Shown piece after piece: positions 62,152 through 64,000 of a stretch of DNA of 64,000 nucleotides. The stretch spans positions 9,238,001 through 9,302,000 of the forward strand of contig NZ_LT670819.1 in NCBI RefSeq assembly GCF_900129855.1. Direction: 5' to 3'. Within the stretch, counting starts at the first letter, position 1. Each line of letters begins with the position of its first letter. The stretch is from Streptomyces sp. 3214.6. Lineage in GTDB: Bacteria > Actinomycetota > Actinomycetes > Streptomycetales > Streptomycetaceae. Made by a program: the position numbers and the translations under genes. The notes below the pieces were generated by a model, which did not search any database, had not been told where the DNA came from, and was given only the letters and a program-made list of their open reading frames with translations.

Positions 62152-63248
62152 CAGTAGACGCCTTCGATCACCGTCTGGCCCTTGATCGTGGGTACGGGCG
62201 CGACGTCCGCTACGGCGTCGCCCACGTGGCCTTCGTCCGGACGGACCCGCAGCGCGGTGTCCCGCTCCATGTTGTTCGGGATCAGCATGGACTTGCTGAC
62301 GTGGCTGACCACCACTTGACCGCGTTCGCCGACCTCCACCCGTTCCCCGGTGCCGGGATCCACCACTGACAGGAAGACGTACGGCGACACCGGGTCGAAC
62401 ACGCACGGCTCCGAGGTCGTGAGACCGACCCTCTCCATCAGCGCGGTGAGCATCAGGGTGTTGCCGTACATGCCGATGACCGGCACATCGGGGAAGACCT
62501 CGGTACTCAACAGCTCCCGCGTGTCGGGGTCCATGTGCGTACCGCCCCAGATGATCGCCTTGGCACTGCCGTTGATCATCTCGACGAGACCGTCCTCCCG
62601 GGCGAACCGCTCCAGGAGCGGGGTGGTGGCCGCGATGACGCCGATGTCCTGGCTGAGCAGGATGCGCCGGCACTGATCAACGAGATGGTCGGTGTAGGCG
62701 TCGACCTCGTCGGCCCGGCCCGCGGCGACCAACTTCCTCACCCACCGGGGGTCCATGTCGACGCTCAGGCCCACGCTGCCGAGACCCGCCGCCGCCCGCT
62801 GCAGCACGTCTCCCACGAGGTGCGGCCCCGTCGGCGCCACAGTCAGCCACAGACCGCCGTCGGGCAGCCCATGGGCCCTGAGACGTCGGTTCACCTGCTC
62901 ACTGCTGTGCCGCATCCAGTCGTCCAGCTGGATGACGCGCTTGGGCGCTCCGGTCGTCCCGCCGCTGTCGAACACGTTCAGCAGCCTGGCCCCGGATCCG
63001 TAGCCCCTGGGGATGAGATCCGCCACCCGCACCCCCCGCAGTTCGTCCGCCAGGTCGGGAAACAGGACCAGGTCCGCCACGCCCTTGACGTCGTGCCGGG
63101 GGTCGAAGTCGAGCCGTTCGGCCCGGTCGAGCCAGTACCGGGAACCGGTCGCGGGGTCGAAGTGCCACCGCATGGCCGCCCGGACGAATTCGTCCGGGTC
63201 CACGCGGTCGAAGGGACCGGCGTCCAGAATGGTCAACTCGTCCGTCAT
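62151..63248 (-). CDS. LuxE/EhpF-like acyl-activating enzyme
   Basis: 365 residues of the acyl-protein synthetase/adenylate-forming group. The ATP-phosphate loop is FDSGGTTGAPKR near residue 110; other ANL-type blocks are WLTVAPTGPHLVGDVLQRAA, AKAIIWGGTHMDPDTRELL, PVIGMYGNTLMLTA near 255 and a short C-terminal region GERGQVVVSHVSKSMLIPNN. It should activate a carboxylic acid as acyl-adenylate and hand it to the LuxC-like reductase encoded next. EhpF of phenazine pathways is the closest kind I know. ATG at 63248 follows AAAGGACG. Transcribed from an ECF41-type promoter. Confidence 0.83.
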   Translation of the reverse strand: MTDELTILDAGPFDRVDPDEFVRAAMRWHFDPATGSRYWLDRAERLDFDPRHDVKGVADLVLFPDLADELRGVRVADLIPRGYGSGARLLNVFDSGGTTGAPKRVIQLDDWMRHSSEQVNRRLRAHGLPDGGLWLTVAPTGPHLVGDVLQRAAAGLGSVGLSVDMDPRWVRKLVAAGRADEVDAYTDHLVDQCRRILLSQDIGVIAATTPLLERFAREDGLVEMINGSAKAIIWGGTHMDPDTRELLSTEVFPDVPVIGMYGNTLMLTALMERVGLTTSEPCVFDPVSPYVFLSVVDPGTGERVEVGERGQVVVSHVSKSMLIPNNMERDTALRVRPDEGHVGDAVADVAPVPTIKGQTVIEGVY

Positions 63249-63584
63249 CGCAACGTCCTTTCTCGAAGCCTGTAAGGCCGGTGCCGGGTGCGGGACAGGA
63301 CCGGCGCGGCCGGCACCCACGGGACAGACTCGTGTCTGTGCCACCCCGCTGCGGTGACGCGCGGGCGCACCACCCGGATTGGTGCAACAGGCCTGACGGC
63401 CACGTCCCCCCATACAAGACCGAGGTCCTCCGGTTTGTGTGACACCCGTCGCACGGGGCGAGGAAAGGCGCGAACTCAGCGCGGACCGGGCTGGCTTACG
63501 GTCCGTCAGGCAGGTTTCCGTGTCCCGGGCTGGTCGGTGTGAAAACCGACGCAGTCGCGCTGCCCCCTGGTCCGTCGGATGCCT
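63249..63584. other. Leader/promoter region of the luxE-luxC-like operon
   Basis: 336 bases. It contains the ECF41-type promoter at 63418-63444 and, in the predicted leader, an 8-bp inverted repeat (GGTGCCGG at 63280 and CCGGCACC at 63310). No gene is seen. Confidence 0.55.
63418..63444 (-). promoter_or_regulatory. ECF41-type promoter for the luxE-luxC-like operon
   Basis: On the minus strand: TGTCACA (63444-63438), 16 bases, GGTC (63421-63418), followed by TT. Leader of about 160 bases. Confidence 0.77.
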
Positions 63585-64000
63585 TCAGACCGCCGCGAAG
63601 GTGACTCCGGTGAGACGCTCGGACAGCTGCCAGAGCCGGGACGCGTCCGCCTCGCTCCCGGCCGATTTGTAGATCGCCAGTTCCGTGGGACTGCCCGTGA
63701 ACTGGCCCAAGCCGTCGGGGCCGTACAGACGCCCGCCCTTGGCTTCCGGGCTCGTCGCCGCGTACAGCAGCGGACGCAGGCCGGCGTCGACGGACTGCAC
63801 GAAGACACCCCAGCGTGCGAGCCGCCTCATGATCGCCGCGTGGGGCGCGGGACGAGCGCGGCCGAGGTTGGGCCCGGCTGCGTAGAGATTGGTCAGAGTC
63901 GTACCGGGATGGGCCGCGTTGCTGACGATGCCCCAGCCGCCCGATGCGCTGCGCCGCTCCAGTTCGAGAGCGAACAGCAGGTTGGCCAGCTTGGACTGTC
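63585..64000 (-). CDS. Short-chain dehydrogenase, N-terminus beyond the window
   Basis: C-terminal 137 residues of an SDR of the retinol-dehydrogenase-like group. The window edge begins at QSKLANLLFALELERR, i.e. just after the catalytic tyrosine, with the lysine of YxxxK present; then SNAAHPGTTLTNLYAAG and SVDAGLRPLLYAATSPEAKGGRLYGPDGLGQFTGSP, which is the usual end of this group. The GxxxGxG cofactor site is outside the window. Same strand as the luxE/luxC-like pair, and possibly the source of an alcohol or aldehyde in the same pathway; inferred. Confidence 0.87.
   Translation of the reverse strand, partial: QSKLANLLFALELERRSASGGWGIVSNAAHPGTTLTNLYAAGPNLGRARPAPHAAIMRRLARWGVFVQSVDAGLRPLLYAATSPEAKGGRLYGPDGLGQFTGSPTELAIYKSAGSEADASRLWQLSERLTGVTFAAV

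Overview
This 64 kb window is very G+C-rich, uses codons ending in G or C, and often starts genes with GTG behind a GGAGG-type ribosome site. SsgA-like, WhiB, SpoIIE-type phosphatase and many PadR/MarR/TetR genes are present. All of this points to a Streptomyces or close relative. The mix of accessory metabolism, insertion sequences and many half-deleted genes suggests a chromosome arm rather than the core.

Layout. 0-10 kb: a truncated CE7 esterase, an Rv1733c-like membrane protein, a molybdopterin/flavin oxidoreductase pair, a quinone reductase with a GNAT enzyme, a MarR regulator, a glutamine methyltransferase, a membrane protein and a large PAS-GAF-PP2C phosphatase. 10-20 kb: an old-yellow-enzyme/dienoyl-CoA reductase, a PadR regulator, secreted proteins (fibronectin III, GH75 chitosanase), the dihydroxyacetone kinase operon dhaKLM and an M1 peptidase. 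20-34 kb: the relic of an inositol locus (mmsA tail plus a sugar-binding lipoprotein), a TetR-APC permease-amidohydrolase cluster, several decayed genes (SDR, GH115) and small conserved proteins. 34-45 kb: phosphoketolase behind a 9-bp tandem repeat, an ATP-grasp protein, a second SpoIIE-type phosphatase, a UvrA paralogue, a 13-cysteine copper-storage-like protein and an acyl-CoA dehydrogenase with a KstR-like operator. 45-49.4 kb: an unrecognised gene and two different IS256-family elements about 200 bp apart.

49.4-64 kb is the most unusual part. It contains an OsmC protein, an SsgA-like protein, a decayed type II NADH dehydrogenase, two ECF41/SigJ-type sigma factors with fused SnoaL-like domains, a WhiB protein, an orphan cytochrome b (QcrB), an Ohr protein, a methyltransferase, a decayed NmrA-like epimerase, a DUF5134 membrane protein and a LuxE/LuxC-like (EhpF/EhpG-like) acyl-activating/reducing pair. 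Nine of these transcription units are preceded by the same element, TGTCACA, exactly 16 bases, then GGTC or TGTC, always on the coding strand. This closely matches the promoter known for ECF41 sigma factors (TGTCACA at -35, CGTC at -10). I infer that the block is one sigma-controlled regulon, apparently concerned with redox and respiratory stress, and that one of the sigma genes is autoregulated.

All assignments come from reading sequence by eye; no database searches were run.
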